Part shown: in pieces, positions 21,900 through 30,065 of the stretch | Layout: every line of letters begins with the position of its first letter | Numbering within the stretch: position 1 is the stretch's first letter | Assembly: GCF_014235185.1 (NCBI RefSeq) | Contig: NZ_CP060131.1 | Span: 4,967,501-5,031,500 of the forward strand | Length of the DNA: 64,000 nt | Direction of reading: 5' to 3' | From: Pseudonocardia petroleophila | Lineage (GTDB): Bacteria > Actinomycetota > Actinomycetes > Mycobacteriales > Pseudonocardiaceae | Notes under the pieces: model-generated | What the model saw: the letters and a program-made list of their open reading frames with translations, nothing else | The model's database searches: none | What the model was told of the DNA's origin: nothing | Made by a program: the position numbers and the translations under genes

Positions 21900-22964
21900 C
21901 TACTTCTCCGGGAGCAGCTCCGCGGCCGGGCTGCCCTCCGCCACCCGGACGACGAGCGCGCCCGCGTCGACGCGGACCGCCATCTCGGTGACGTCGCCGA
22001 TCGGGTCGCCGTCGATCTGGGAGGCCTGCGGGTCCTCCGCGGTGATGAGGACCTCCTTCGCCGTCCAGTGCTCCACGCGGGAGTGCCCGCGGCGCCGGCG
22101 GCTGATCACCCGCGCGGCGACGGCGATCCAGCCGGGGATGCCCTTCGGGGCGAGGTTGACGACGTCGAGCACGCCGTCGTCGACCTCCGCCTCCGGCATG
22201 AGCACCAGCCCGCCGAGCAGCGTGCCGCTGTTGCCGACGAGCACGGTGCGGGTGCGGCGGCGCAGGTCCTCGCCCCCGTCGAGCCGGATCGTCACCCGGG
22301 TGCGCCGCCCGCGCATCGCGCGCAGCCCAGAGACGACGTAGGCGAGCGGCCCCACCTTCGCCTTGAGCGCCTCGGGGGTGTTGCCCATGACCTCGGCGTC
22401 GAAGCCGGTGCCCGCCATCACGAGGAACACGCGCTCGTCCTCGTCGCCGTCGACCCGGACGCGGCCGATGTCGATCGCGCGGTCGTCACCGGTCAGCGCG
22501 ACCCGCGCCGCGGCGGCCATCTCCAGCGGGGTGCCCAGCGTGCGGGCGAGCAGGTTGCCGGTGCCGGCGGGGAGCAGGCCCATCGCCACCCCGGTGCCGG
22601 CCAGCGCCTCGGCGACCGACCGCACGGTGCCGTCCCCGCCGCAGGCCATGACCACGTCGACGCCCTGCTCGACGGCCTTGCGCGCCTGCCCGGTGCCCGG
22701 GTCGTCGACGGTGGTCTCGAGCCACAGCGGCTCCGCCCAGCCCAGCTCGACGCACAGGCCGGAGATGAGCTCCTGGGTGGTCGCCTCGACCTTCGTGGGG
22801 TTCGCGACGACCGCGGCGATCGGACGGTCCTCCGGATCCGCCGCGAAGGGTTCGGCCGGGTCATCTGATCGGCGGTTGCGCACGACGAAAGCTAGCAGCA
22901 TCCCGGCCAGGAGCAGGACGAAGACGATGACGACGACCAGCCAGGTCGCCCCGGAGGCGGACAC
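21900..22964 (-). CDS. Membrane-anchored diacylglycerol/lipid kinase (DagK/YegS family)
   Basis: A 354-residue protein with one N-terminal membrane helix (about 8-28), a DAG-kinase catalytic domain (about 48-180; ANPTK, ACGGDGTVRSVAEAL near 109-123, LPAGTGNLLAR) and the C-terminal beta-sandwich lobe (VGNSGTLLGGLVLMPEAEVDDG, QIDGDPIG). It should phosphorylate a lipid alcohol at the inner face of the membrane using ATP; the exact lipid is unknown. The N-terminal anchor is not present in most cytosolic YegS/DgkB proteins. GTG 22964 follows TACAGT by 6 nt. Confidence 0.87.
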   Translation of the reverse strand: MSASGATWLVVVIVFVLLLAGMLLAFVVRNRRSDDPAEPFAADPEDRPIAAVVANPTKVEATTQELISGLCVELGWAEPLWLETTVDDPGTGQARKAVEQGVDVVMACGGDGTVRSVAEALAGTGVAMGLLPAGTGNLLARTLGTPLEMAAAARVALTGDDRAIDIGRVRVDGDEDERVFLVMAGTGFDAEVMGNTPEALKAKVGPLAYVVSGLRAMRGRRTRVTIRLDGGEDLRRRTRTVLVGNSGTLLGGLVLMPEAEVDDGVLDVVNLAPKGIPGWIAVAARVISRRRRGHSRVEHWTAKEVLITAEDPQASQIDGDPIGDVTEMAVRVDAGALVVRVAEGSPAAELLPEK

Positions 22965-23021
22965 GCGCGCACTGTATGCGCCCGTGTCCGGCCCCGATCG
23001 GCGGTCCGGCTGTGACGAGGA

Positions 23022-24140
23022 TCAGGCTGTGACGGCCGTCGCGGGGTCGGAGTAGGGCAGCCCGAGGTCGTGGGCGACCTGCAGGTTGGTCAGCGCACCC
23101 TCGTGCGTCGACAGACCCTGCGCGAGGGCGGCGTCGGCGCGCACGGCGTCGGCCCAGCCGAGGTCGGCGAGGCGCAGGACGTAGGGCAGCGTCGCGTTGG
23201 TCAGCGCGTGGGTCGAGGTGTGCGGCACCGCGCCGGGCATGTTCGCGACGCAGTAGAAGACCGAGTCGTGCACGCGGTAGGTCGGGTCGGCGTGCGTGGT
23301 GGGCCGGGAGTCCTCGAAGCAGCCGCCCTGGTCGATGGCGATGTCGACGAGCACCGAGCCGGGCTTCATGCGCCGGACCAGGTCGTTGCTCACCAGCCGC
23401 GGGGCGCGGGCCCCGGGGACGAGGACGGCGCCGATCACGAGGTCGGCGTTCAGGCACGCGTACTCGATCTCGTGGGCGTTGGACACGATGGTGCGGACGC
23501 GCCCGGCGTAGCGGTCGTCGAGGTCGCGCAGCTTGGCGATGTCCAGGTCGAGCACCGTGACCTCGGCCCCCATCCCGACGGCCATCGCGACGGCGTTCTG
23601 CCCGGACACCCCGGCGCCGATGACGACCACGTTCGCCGGTCGGACCCCGGGCACCCCGCCCATCAGGACCCCGCGGCCGCCCGCGGCGCGCATCAGGGCA
23701 CCCGCCCCGGCCTGCGGGGCGAGCCGGCCCGCGACCTCGCTCATCGGCGCGAGCAGCGGCAGCGCGCCGTCGGCGGTGCGGACGGTCTCGTACGCGATCG
23801 ACGTGGTGCCGGAGTCCAGCAGCGCCTGCGTGCACGCGCGCGACGCGGCGAGGTGCAGGTAGGTGAACAGGACCTGCCCGCGGCGCAGCCGGTGGTACTC
23901 CTGCTCGATCGGCTCCTTGACCTTGAGCAGCAGGTCGGCCGCGGCCCACACCTCGTCGGCGGTGGCGGCGATGCGCGCGCCCGCGGCCTCGAAGTCGGCG
24001 TCGGTGAGGGAGCTGCCGAGCCCGGCGCCCCGCTCGACGAGCACGTGGTGCCCGTGCCGGGTGAGCTCGTGCGCCCCACCGGGGGTCAGGGCGACGCGGT
24101 ACTCGTGGTTCTTGACCTCGCGGGGCACACCGATTCTCAT
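23022..24140 (-). CDS. ald: Alanine dehydrogenase
   Basis: A 372-residue NAD-dependent L-alanine dehydrogenase, matching the usual length of about 371. The N-terminus MRIGVPREVKNHEYRVALTP, the substrate-domain segment LFTYLHLA and the Rossmann motif VVIGAGVSGQNAVAMAVGMG are diagnostic. It interconverts alanine and pyruvate plus ammonia, supplying nitrogen from alanine or recycling NADH. ATG 24140 is preceded by GGAGGG. It is divergent from an Lrp/AsnC regulator, the arrangement seen for ald and AldR in mycobacteria, so it is very likely induced by alanine through that regulator. Confidence 0.95.
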   Translation of the reverse strand: MRIGVPREVKNHEYRVALTPGGAHELTRHGHHVLVERGAGLGSSLTDADFEAAGARIAATADEVWAAADLLLKVKEPIEQEYHRLRRGQVLFTYLHLAASRACTQALLDSGTTSIAYETVRTADGALPLLAPMSEVAGRLAPQAGAGALMRAAGGRGVLMGGVPGVRPANVVVIGAGVSGQNAVAMAVGMGAEVTVLDLDIAKLRDLDDRYAGRVRTIVSNAHEIEYACLNADLVIGAVLVPGARAPRLVSNDLVRRMKPGSVLVDIAIDQGGCFEDSRPTTHADPTYRVHDSVFYCVANMPGAVPHTSTHALTNATLPYVLRLADLGWADAVRADAALAQGLSTHEGALTNLQVAHDLGLPYSDPATAVTA

Positions 24141-24207
24141 CCCTCCAGCGTGAAGATCCTGCCGGTAGGCTGCAACCGAACCGCAGATCATTCTCCCGGA
24201 GGCGTTC
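24141..24207. promoter_or_regulatory. Shared divergent control region of ald and the Lrp regulator
   Basis: The 67 bp between the two starts carry GGAGG sites for both genes and a TAGGCT hexamer (24166-24171) that could serve as -10 for the regulator. Lrp-type AldR proteins bind such regions in mycobacteria. No exact operator repeat can be defined by eye. Confidence 0.4.
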
Positions 24208-24711
24208 GTGCCGCTCCCTTCTGCCGCACCCCGGCCCGTGGCGCCCGTCCCGCCGCAGGATGTTCGGCTCGACGACACCGACCGGGCGATCGTCGCCGCG
24301 CTGCTCGCCGACGCGCGGACGTCCAACAAGGACCTCGCCGACCTCGTCGGGATCGCCCAGTCGACGTGCCTGGCCCGCGTCCGCGCCCTGCGCACCCGCG
24401 GGGTGATCCGCGGGTTCCACGCCGACATCGACCCCCGGGCGCTGGGCCACGACCTGCAGGCCATGATCGCGATCCGGCTGCAGCCCGACGCCCGGCGCGC
24501 GATCGTCGAGTACACCGCGCGGCTCACCCGCTACCCCGAGGTGCTGGAGGTCTACTTCCTCGCGGGTGCCAACGACTTCCTCGTGCACGTGGCCACGGCC
24601 AGCACCGACGAGCTGCGGCGGTTCGTCGGCGAGCAGCTCAACCGCGACCCCGCGGTGGCGGGCACGGAGACGAACCTGATCTTCGAGCACACGCGGGGCG
24701 GCCGGGTCTGA
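24208..24711 (+). CDS. Lrp/AsnC-family regulator, probable AldR
   Basis: A 167-residue regulator from GTG 24208 with GGAGG 5 nt upstream. An N-terminal helix-turn-helix (LDDTDRAIVAALLADARTSNKDLADLVGIAQSTCLARVRALRTRG, about 22-66, given here as family hallmark region) precedes a RAM ligand-binding domain (about 85-160). Its position directly divergent from ald indicates that it controls alanine dehydrogenase. The stop is 1 bp from the stop of the convergent acetyltransferase gene. Confidence 0.88.
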   Translation: MPLPSAAPRPVAPVPPQDVRLDDTDRAIVAALLADARTSNKDLADLVGIAQSTCLARVRALRTRGVIRGFHADIDPRALGHDLQAMIAIRLQPDARRAIVEYTARLTRYPEVLEVYFLAGANDFLVHVATASTDELRRFVGEQLNRDPAVAGTETNLIFEHTRGGRV

Positions 24712-24712
24712 C

Positions 24713-25234
24713 TCAGGCGGGGTCGGCCGGCGGGGCGTCGTCGTCCGGGACGAGCGGGCACCGCATCCACGCCACGTCGTGCCACCGGCCGGCCTTCCAC
24801 CCCACCCGGCGGAACGTCCCCGCCGGCTCGAACCCGAGCGCGCGGTGCAGGCCCGCGCTCGCGTCGTTGGGCAGGGTCATCCCGGCGAACGCGGTGCGGT
24901 AGCCGCGGGCCGCGAGGCGCGGCAGCAGCTCGGCGTACAGCGCCCGGCCGCCGCCGGTGCGGCGCAGGCCCGTCTCCAGGTAGACGCTCACCTCGCAGGA
25001 CCAGCGGTAGGCGGCACGCGCGGCGAACCGGCCGCCGTAGGCGTACCCGCGCACGCCCGACCCGTCGGTCAGCACCAGCCAGGCGTGCCCGCGCTGCGCG
25101 GCCGCGATGCGCGCGGCCATCGCGGCCGCGGTCGGCGGGTCGGTCTCGAACGAGATCGCCGTGCCGGTGACGTAGGGGGCGTAGATCGCGGCGCAGGCCG
25201 CGGCGTCGTCGACGGTGGCGTCCCGAACGGTCAT
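24713..25234 (-). CDS. GNAT N-acetyltransferase, phosphinothricin-acetyltransferase-like
   Basis: A 173-residue acetyltransferase. It shows the PAT-type start VRDATVDDAAACAAIYAPYV, the segment AISFETDPPT, the acetyl-CoA motif region VYLETGLRRTGGGRALYAELL and the tail VGWKAGRWHDVAWMR that is diagnostic for the phosphinothricin/methionine-sulfoximine acetyltransferase family. It transfers acetyl from acetyl-CoA to an amino group of a glutamate-like toxin or related amino acid. ATG 25234 follows TACTAT by 6 nt (leaderless), and the 37-bp spacer to the next divergent gene holds both -10 boxes. Confidence 0.88.
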   Translation of the reverse strand: MTVRDATVDDAAACAAIYAPYVTGTAISFETDPPTAAAMAARIAAAQRGHAWLVLTDGSGVRGYAYGGRFAARAAYRWSCEVSVYLETGLRRTGGGRALYAELLPRLAARGYRTAFAGMTLPNDASAGLHRALGFEPAGTFRRVGWKAGRWHDVAWMRCPLVPDDDAPPADPA

Positions 25235-25271
25235 GGCCGGATAGTAGCGACAGCGGCACTATGGTGACACC
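25235..25271. promoter_or_regulatory. Compact bidirectional leaderless promoter pair
   Basis: The 37 bp between two divergent starts hold TACTAT on the minus strand (25241-25246), 6 nt before the acetyltransferase ATG, and TATGGT on the plus strand (25260-25265), 6 nt before the XRE-cupin GTG. The -35 regions must lie partly inside the opposite gene's promoter, so the two genes may compete for polymerase or be co-regulated by the XRE protein. Confidence 0.6.
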
Positions 25272-25832
25272 GTGTCCGACCGGCTCTCCCTCGCGCTCGC
25301 CGCCGCCCTCTACGCCGCCCGCACCGCGCGCGACCTCTCCGCGGCCGCCCTCGCGGAGCGCTCCGGGGTCTCCCGCACCATGATCGGCAAGATCGAGCGC
25401 GGCGAGGCCCAGCCCACCGCGGCCCTGCTCGGGCGCCTGTCCGGGGCGCTCGGGATGACGCTGTCGGAGCTGGTGGCGCGCGCGGAGGGCACCGGCGGGC
25501 GGCTGGTCCGGGCCGCCGACCAGCGCACCTGGACCGACCCCGACACCGGCTACGTCCGGCGGGCCGTCTCGCCCGTGCCCGGCGGGCCGCTGGAGCTGGT
25601 CGAGGTGCACCTGCCCGCCGGGGCCCGGGTCGAGTACCCGGCCGAGTCCTACGCGTTCCTGCACCACCAGATCTGGGTGCTCGACGGCGCGCTCCGGTTC
25701 GAGGAGGGAGACGTGCGCCACGAGCTGGCGACCGGCGACTGCCTGCAGCTCGGGTCCCCGCAGCCCTGCGCCTACGTCAACCCGACCGATCGCGACTGCC
25801 GCTACCTGGTGGCGCTGGCCCGCCGGACCTGA
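25272..25832 (+). CDS. XRE-family regulator with C-terminal cupin domain
   Basis: A 186-residue regulator. A lambda-repressor-type HTH (about 8-62; LAERSGVSRTMIGKIERGEAQPTAALLGRL) is followed by a cupin beta-barrel (about 95-185; EYPAESYAFLHHQIWVLDG). HTH-cupin regulators sense small metabolites and often control neighbouring amino-acid or amine enzymes. The divergent acetyltransferase, with which it shares a 37-bp promoter, is the obvious candidate target. GTG 25272 follows TATGGT by 6 nt. Confidence 0.87.
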   Translation: MSDRLSLALAAALYAARTARDLSAAALAERSGVSRTMIGKIERGEAQPTAALLGRLSGALGMTLSELVARAEGTGGRLVRAADQRTWTDPDTGYVRRAVSPVPGGPLELVEVHLPAGARVEYPAESYAFLHHQIWVLDGALRFEEGDVRHELATGDCLQLGSPQPCAYVNPTDRDCRYLVALARRT

Positions 25833-25874
25833 CCCCGAGTCGCCGGATCCCCGCCCGCCGGGCAGGGTGGCGGC

Positions 25875-26774
25875 ATGCGTGTCTTGGTGACCGGTGCGTC
25901 CGGGTTCGTCGGCGGCCGGCTGTGTCCCGCCCTGGAGGAGGCCGGGCACGAGGTGCGGGCGATGACCCGCCGCCCGGAGAGCTACGACGGGGCCGGCACG
26001 GCCGTGGCGGGCGACGTCCACGACGCCGCGTCGCTGGCCGGGGCCCTGGCCGGGCAGGACGCCGCCTACTACCTGGTGCACTCCCTCGACGACCCGCACT
26101 TCGCCGAGCGCGACGCGGAGGCCGCCCGGACCTTCGGCAAGGCCGCCGCCGACGCCGGGGTGTCGCGCATCGTGTACCTGGGCGGGCTCGGCGACGACGC
26201 CGACGACCTGTCCGAGCACCTGCGCAGCCGCCGCGAGGTCGAGAAGATCCTCGGCGAGGCCGGCGTCCCGGTCACCGTGCTGCGGGCGGGCATCATCGTC
26301 GGGCACGGCGGGATCTCCTGGGAGATGACGCGCCAGCTCGTCGAGCACCTCCCCGCGATGATCACTCCGCGCTGGGTGCGCACCCGCACGCAGCCGATCG
26401 CCGTCGCCGACGTCGTCCGCTACCTCGTCGGGGTGCTGGAGGTGCCCGAGACGGAGGGCCGCGCGTTCGACATCGGGGGCACCGAGGTGCTCGAGTACGT
26501 CGAGATGATGCGCCGCGTGGCCGTCATCGAGGGCCGCACGATGATCGTCGTGCCGGTGCCGCTGCTCTCGCCGCAGCTCTCCTCGCGCTGGTTGTCGCTG
26601 GTCACCGACGTCGACGTGCAGACCGGCCGGTCCCTGATCGACTCCATGTCCAACGAGGTCGTCGTCCGCGACCCCGCCATCCGCGAGCTCGTCCCGTTCG
26701 AGCCGATGGACTACGACTCCGCCGTACTGGCCGCCCTGGGCGACCGGGCGCGCGCCGCACGGGAGAAGAAGTGA
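25875..26774 (+). CDS. NAD(P)-binding atypical SDR (NmrA/epimerase-like)
   Basis: A 299-residue protein with the N-terminal Rossmann motif VLVTGASGFVGGRLCPAL and the extended SDR pattern AYYLVHSLDDPHFAERDAEAARTF; this group is close to the actinobacterial NAD(P)H-binding proteins annotated as NmrA-like or as DUF2867-associated SDRs. The active-site Tyr-x3-Lys pair is not evident (IVYLGGLGDDADDLSEHLRSR replaces it), as is usual for atypical SDRs. The substrate is unknown. ATG 25875 follows CAGGGT by 6 nt. It is translationally coupled to the next gene by a GTGA overlap. Confidence 0.8.
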   Translation: MRVLVTGASGFVGGRLCPALEEAGHEVRAMTRRPESYDGAGTAVAGDVHDAASLAGALAGQDAAYYLVHSLDDPHFAERDAEAARTFGKAAADAGVSRIVYLGGLGDDADDLSEHLRSRREVEKILGEAGVPVTVLRAGIIVGHGGISWEMTRQLVEHLPAMITPRWVRTRTQPIAVADVVRYLVGVLEVPETEGRAFDIGGTEVLEYVEMMRRVAVIEGRTMIVVPVPLLSPQLSSRWLSLVTDVDVQTGRSLIDSMSNEVVVRDPAIRELVPFEPMDYDSAVLAALGDRARAAREKK

Positions 26775-27541
26775 CCGTCACGCGTTTCCTGCCCCGCTGG
26801 CTGTCGGAGAAGGTGCCGCGCGACCACCGGGAGTCCGACGCCCGGTTCCGCCGCCGCCGCCGCGTCGTCGCCGCGACCTCGCTGGCCGGCGCCGGGATGC
26901 TCGGTGCGGGCCTGTCGACCAAGCCCGCCTCCCCCGCCTTCTACGGCATCACGCTCGGCACCGCGGCCACCTGGGTGGTCGGCGGGCTCGCCTCCGGCAA
27001 GCTGCACCTGGGCTGGATGCAGTACGGCGACAACCTGCGACGCCCGATCGTCACGCCGGTGCTGACGGGCGTCGGCGCGTTCGGCACCTTCTACGCCGCC
27101 GCGCTCGTCGCGAAGCGGATCCCGGTGCTCGAGCGCGCGATCTCCTCGGTGCTGCAGTACGCCGACCAGGGCAACCAGGGCCTCGTCGTGCTCACGACGC
27201 TGGCCAACGGAGCGGCGGAGGAGGTCTTCTTCCGCGGTGCCCTGTACGCGGCGGTCGGCGAGCGCCGCCCGGTCGTCGCGTCGACGGGGGTCTACATGCT
27301 GGCCACGGTCGCCACCCGCAACCCGGCCCTCGTGCTGGCCTCGGGCGTCATGGGGGCGCTGTTCGGGCTGCAGCGGCGCTCGTCGGGCGGCATCCAGGCC
27401 CCGCTGCTCACGCACCTGACCTGGTCGACGCTGATGCTGCGCTACCTGCCGCCGCTGTTCCGCGACTCCGCCACCGGGGGGACGGACGTGAACTCGCCCA
27501 ACGCGGCGATCAGGCGATCCACGTCGCCGTCGTCGGTGTAG
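26771..27541 (+). CDS. CPBP-family intramembrane metalloprotease
   Basis: A 256-residue membrane protein from GTG 26771 (4-bp overlap with the SDR stop). It has about six hydrophobic helices and the CPBP (Abi, CAAX protease and bacteriocin-processing) motifs: NGAAEEVFFRGALY (about 144-157, the two Glu and the Arg of motif 1) and HLTWS (motif 4). Such proteins cleave membrane-bound substrates or serve in peptide immunity. The C-terminal end after LPPLFRD is unusual: its last 100 bp overlap the 3' end of the convergent desulfurase-like gene. Confidence 0.82.
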   Translation: MTVTRFLPRWLSEKVPRDHRESDARFRRRRRVVAATSLAGAGMLGAGLSTKPASPAFYGITLGTAATWVVGGLASGKLHLGWMQYGDNLRRPIVTPVLTGVGAFGTFYAAALVAKRIPVLERAISSVLQYADQGNQGLVVLTTLANGAAEEVFFRGALYAAVGERRPVVASTGVYMLATVATRNPALVLASGVMGALFGLQRRSSGGIQAPLLTHLTWSTLMLRYLPPLFRDSATGGTDVNSPNAAIRRSTSPSSV

Positions 27542-28683
27542 GGCGCGAGGCCGATCCGCAGCGACCCGCCGTCGCCGAGGCCGAGGTGCCGCGACGCCTC
27601 GAGCGCGTAGAACGAGCTCGCCGGGGCGTTGACGCCGCGCTCGGCGAGGAACCGGTAGGCCTCGGCCGGGTCGCGGCCGTCGAACCCGACCAGCAGGGTG
27701 GGCGTGCGCCGGGCGGCCCGGGACCAGACGGTGACGCCGGGCAGTGCGGCCAGGGCGTCCTCGATGCGGTGGCGCAGGCGGTCCTCGTGGGCCTCCACCG
27801 CCGTCATCGAGGCGACGAGGCGCTCGCGGCGGGTGCCGTCGCCGGGCACGAGGCCGGCGAGGAAGTCGACGGCCGCGGTGGTGCCGGCGAGCAGCTCGTA
27901 GGGCAGCGTGCCGAGCTCGAAGCGCTCCGGCACGGCGTCGGAGGAGGGCAGCAGCTTGGCCGGGCGCAGCGTCTCCAGCAGCGCGGGCGCGGCGGCGAGC
28001 ACCCCGCAGTGCGGGCCGAGGAACTTGTAGGGCGAGCAGGCGTAGAGGTCCGCGCCCATCTCCGTGACGTCGACGGCGGCGTGCGCGGTGAGGTGCACGC
28101 CGTCGACGTGGACGAGCGCGCCCGCGTCGTGCGCGCGGTCGGCGATCGCGCGCACCGGGGGCCGCGTGCCGATGAGGTTGGACGCGCCGGTCACGGCGAC
28201 GAGGCGGGTGCGGTCGGACAGCAGCGGGGCGAGGTCGTCGAGCTCGCCGGTGGCGGGGTCGAAGCCGAGCCACCGCACGGTCGCGCCGACCGCCTCCGCG
28301 GCGATCACCCAGGGGCGGATGTTGGCGTCGTGGTCGAGGCGGGTGACGACGACCTCGTCGCCGGGGCCCCAGCCCGCCGCCAGCGTGCGGGCGAGGTCGA
28401 ACGTCAGCGCGGTCATGCTGCGGCCGAACACGACGCCGCCCGGGTCGGCGCCGAGCAGGTCGGCCATCGCGACGCGCGCGGCGAGCACGATCGCGTCCGC
28501 GGTGCGCTCGGCCGCGGTGACCGTGCCGCGGTTGGCCAGCGGGGAGGTCATCGTCTCGGCCACGGCGCGGGCGACGACGTCGGGCACCTGTGAGCCGCCC
28601 GGGCCGTCGAAGTGCGCGTACCCCGCCGTGAGGGACGGGAAGTGGTCACGGACAGCGGCGACGTCGAGGCTCACGTCCGTCAC
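27442..28683 (-). CDS. PLP-dependent cysteine-desulfurase-like protein
   Basis: A 413-residue fold-type I PLP enzyme of the cysteine-desulfurase-like (VC1184/SufS-related) family. Visible: HFDGPGGSQVP at the N-terminus, HDANIRPW, LVHVDGVHLTAHA and the PLP lysine in LYACSPYKFLGPHCG (about residue 215). Members are selenocysteine lyase or isopenicillin-epimerase relatives; the substrate is not certain. The start GTG 28683 overlaps the TetR stop by 4 bp, so it is the last gene of the SMR-TetR operon. The 3' end overlaps the CPBP gene antisense by 100 bp. Confidence 0.83.
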   Translation of the reverse strand: MTDVSLDVAAVRDHFPSLTAGYAHFDGPGGSQVPDVVARAVAETMTSPLANRGTVTAAERTADAIVLAARVAMADLLGADPGGVVFGRSMTALTFDLARTLAAGWGPGDEVVVTRLDHDANIRPWVIAAEAVGATVRWLGFDPATGELDDLAPLLSDRTRLVAVTGASNLIGTRPPVRAIADRAHDAGALVHVDGVHLTAHAAVDVTEMGADLYACSPYKFLGPHCGVLAAAPALLETLRPAKLLPSSDAVPERFELGTLPYELLAGTTAAVDFLAGLVPGDGTRRERLVASMTAVEAHEDRLRHRIEDALAALPGVTVWSRAARRTPTLLVGFDGRDPAEAYRFLAERGVNAPASSFYALEASRHLGLGDGGSLRIGLAPYTDDGDVDRLIAALGEFTSVPPVAESRNSGGR

Positions 28684-29231
28684 CCTGCCACGACGCGGCG
28701 CAGCAGGCCCTCGCACTCCTCGACGGTCGGGGTGCCGCGGGCGAGGAGGGCCTGCAGGGTGAACCCGTCGACGGCGGCGGTGAGGGCGTCGGCGGTCAGC
28801 GGGTCGAACCGGCCGCGCAGCGCCGTGCGCAGCAGCCCGATCCACTCCGCGCTGCGCGCCCGCAGCGGCTCGCGGCGCAGGCCGGCGGCGTAGAGCTCGT
28901 AGTCCAGCACCGTGCGGGCGGTGTGCTCGGTGAGGTAGCCGACCGTCATCTCCGCCAGCGACCGGCACACCCGCTCCGCCGGGGCGTCCGGCGGCAGGGC
29001 GGCGTCCCAGGCGGCGATGCGTCCGCGCGACTGCTCGAGTGCGACGTCGACGGCGGCGAGCAGCAGGTCGTCGAGGTCGCGGAAGTAGTAGGTGGTCGAA
29101 CCCAGCGGCACGCCCGCGTGCGCGGCGACGGCGCGGTGGGTGATCGTGTGCAGGCCGTCGCGCCCCATCAGGTCGCCGGCCGCGGCGACGATCCGGTCGC
29201 GGCGGCCCGGGTCGTTCGGGCCGCGGCTCAC
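28680..29231 (-). CDS. TetR-family regulator of the SMR operon
   Basis: A 183-residue TetR protein. The N-terminal HTH (RDRIVAAAGDLMGRDGLHTI, then HRAVAAHAGVPLGSTTYYFRDLDDLLLA) is at about 11-57; the rest is the helical ligand domain. It lies between two SMR genes upstream and a PLP enzyme downstream, with GTGA overlaps on both sides. A TGTAC-N4-GTACA palindrome at 29879-29892 in front of the first SMR gene is its likely operator, giving autoregulation and induction by an exported compound. Confidence 0.88.
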   Translation of the reverse strand: MSRGPNDPGRRDRIVAAAGDLMGRDGLHTITHRAVAAHAGVPLGSTTYYFRDLDDLLLAAVDVALEQSRGRIAAWDAALPPDAPAERVCRSLAEMTVGYLTEHTARTVLDYELYAAGLRREPLRARSAEWIGLLRTALRGRFDPLTADALTAAVDGFTLQALLARGTPTVEECEGLLRRVVAG

Positions 29232-29542
29232 AGGTTCAGCACCACGACGCCGGTGGCCACCAGCACGATCCCGGCCACCGCCCCGACGCCGAGGTGGTCG
29301 CCGAACAGCACGACGCCCCCGACCGCCACCACGACCGTGCCGACCCCGATCCACACCGGGTACGCCACGCTGATCGGCAGCGTGAGCAGGGCCCTCGACA
29401 GCAGGACCAGCGTCAGGCCGAACCCGGCGAGCGCGAGCGCCCCGACCAGCGGCCGCCCGAACCCCTCGGACGCCTTGAGCAGCAGCGTCGAGCAGATCTC
29501 GGCCACGATCGCGCCGGCCATCGGCCACCACGGGGACCTCAC
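29228..29542 (-). CDS. SMR-family efflux subunit with the conserved Glu
   Basis: A 104-residue four-helix small multidrug resistance protein. TM1 contains the essential proton- and substrate-binding Glu in GAIVAEICSTLLLKASEGF (about residue 14), and TM3-4 show PVWIGVGTVVVAVGGVVLFGD. It starts at GTG 29542 in a GTGA overlap with the upstream SMR gene and overlaps the TetR start. As the second member of an SMR pair it probably forms a heterodimer that exports a cationic compound or guanidinium-like metabolite. Confidence 0.9.
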   Translation of the reverse strand: MRSPWWPMAGAIVAEICSTLLLKASEGFGRPLVGALALAGFGLTLVLLSRALLTLPISVAYPVWIGVGTVVVAVGGVVLFGDHLGVGAVAGIVLVATGVVVLNL

Positions 29543-29859
29543 AGCGAGCCCGTGAGGTTGAGCAGCACCACGCCGCCGACGATCAGCGCGACCCCCGCGA
29601 CGCGCGTCGCCGTGATCCGCTCCCCGAACACCACCCGGCCGACGACGGTGAGCAGCACCGCCGCTCCCCCGCCCCACACGGCGTGGATGACGCCGACGGG
29701 CAGGTACTCCATGAGCAGGCCGAGCGCGACCGTGGCCACCCCGTACCCGGCCAGCGTGCCCGCGACGGGCCACGGCCGCCAGGCCCCGGCCGCCAGCTTG
29801 AGCGACGTCGACCCCACCACCCCCGACACCACGGCCAGGACCAACAACGCGTACTCCAC
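29539..29859 (-). CDS. SMR-family subunit lacking the conserved TM1 Glu
   Basis: A 106-residue four-helix SMR protein, first gene of the operon. GTG 29859 was chosen because a GAGGGGG site precedes it; an ATG at 29895 is the alternative. By alignment with its partner, the invariant TM1 Glu is replaced by Gly (LAVVSGVVGSTSLKLAAG), while the rest (EYLPVGVIHAVWGGGAAVLL) is typical. It is therefore probably a structural or asymmetric partner in a heterodimeric transporter, not a functional homodimer. Confidence 0.85.
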   Translation of the reverse strand: MEYALLVLAVVSGVVGSTSLKLAAGAWRPWPVAGTLAGYGVATVALGLLMEYLPVGVIHAVWGGGAAVLLTVVGRVVFGERITATRVAGVALIVGGVVLLNLTGSL

Positions 29860-29878
29860 GGGACCCACCCCCTCGATA

Positions 29879-29892
29879 TGTACAACAGTACA
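29879..29892. promoter_or_regulatory. Probable TetR operator of the SMR operon
   Basis: A perfect palindrome, TGTAC-N4-GTACA, lies 20-33 bp upstream of the first SMR start. Its minus-strand reading contains TACTGT, which could be the -10 box, so repressor binding would block polymerase. The sequence differs from the operator of the large catabolic regulon further along. Confidence 0.6.
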
Positions 29893-29920
29893 CACCGAAG
29901 TGCCCCGACCACCCCCGCCC

Positions 29921-30065
29921 CGCGAGTTTGCCGATCCCGCCCGGCGAGTTTGCCGACCCCACCCGGCGAGTTTGCAGACGGGCTCAGCGAGTTTGCCGCC
30001 GGCGCCCGGCGAGTCGGCCGACCCCGCCCGCCGAGGTTGCTGTTCCCGCCCAGCGGGATTCTGCC
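29921..30065 (+). repeat. Array A of 22-bp repeats, core GCGAGTTTGCCG
   Basis: The core GCGAGTTTGCCG starts at 29922, 29944, 29966 (one mismatch), 29987, 30009 (diverged) and then decays at about 30031 and 30053. Spacing is 22, 22, 21, 22, 22, 22 bp. Units are joined by C-rich spacers such as ACCCCGCCC. The core carries CGGC and GCCG ends, so each unit is weakly palindromic. Confidence 0.85.
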
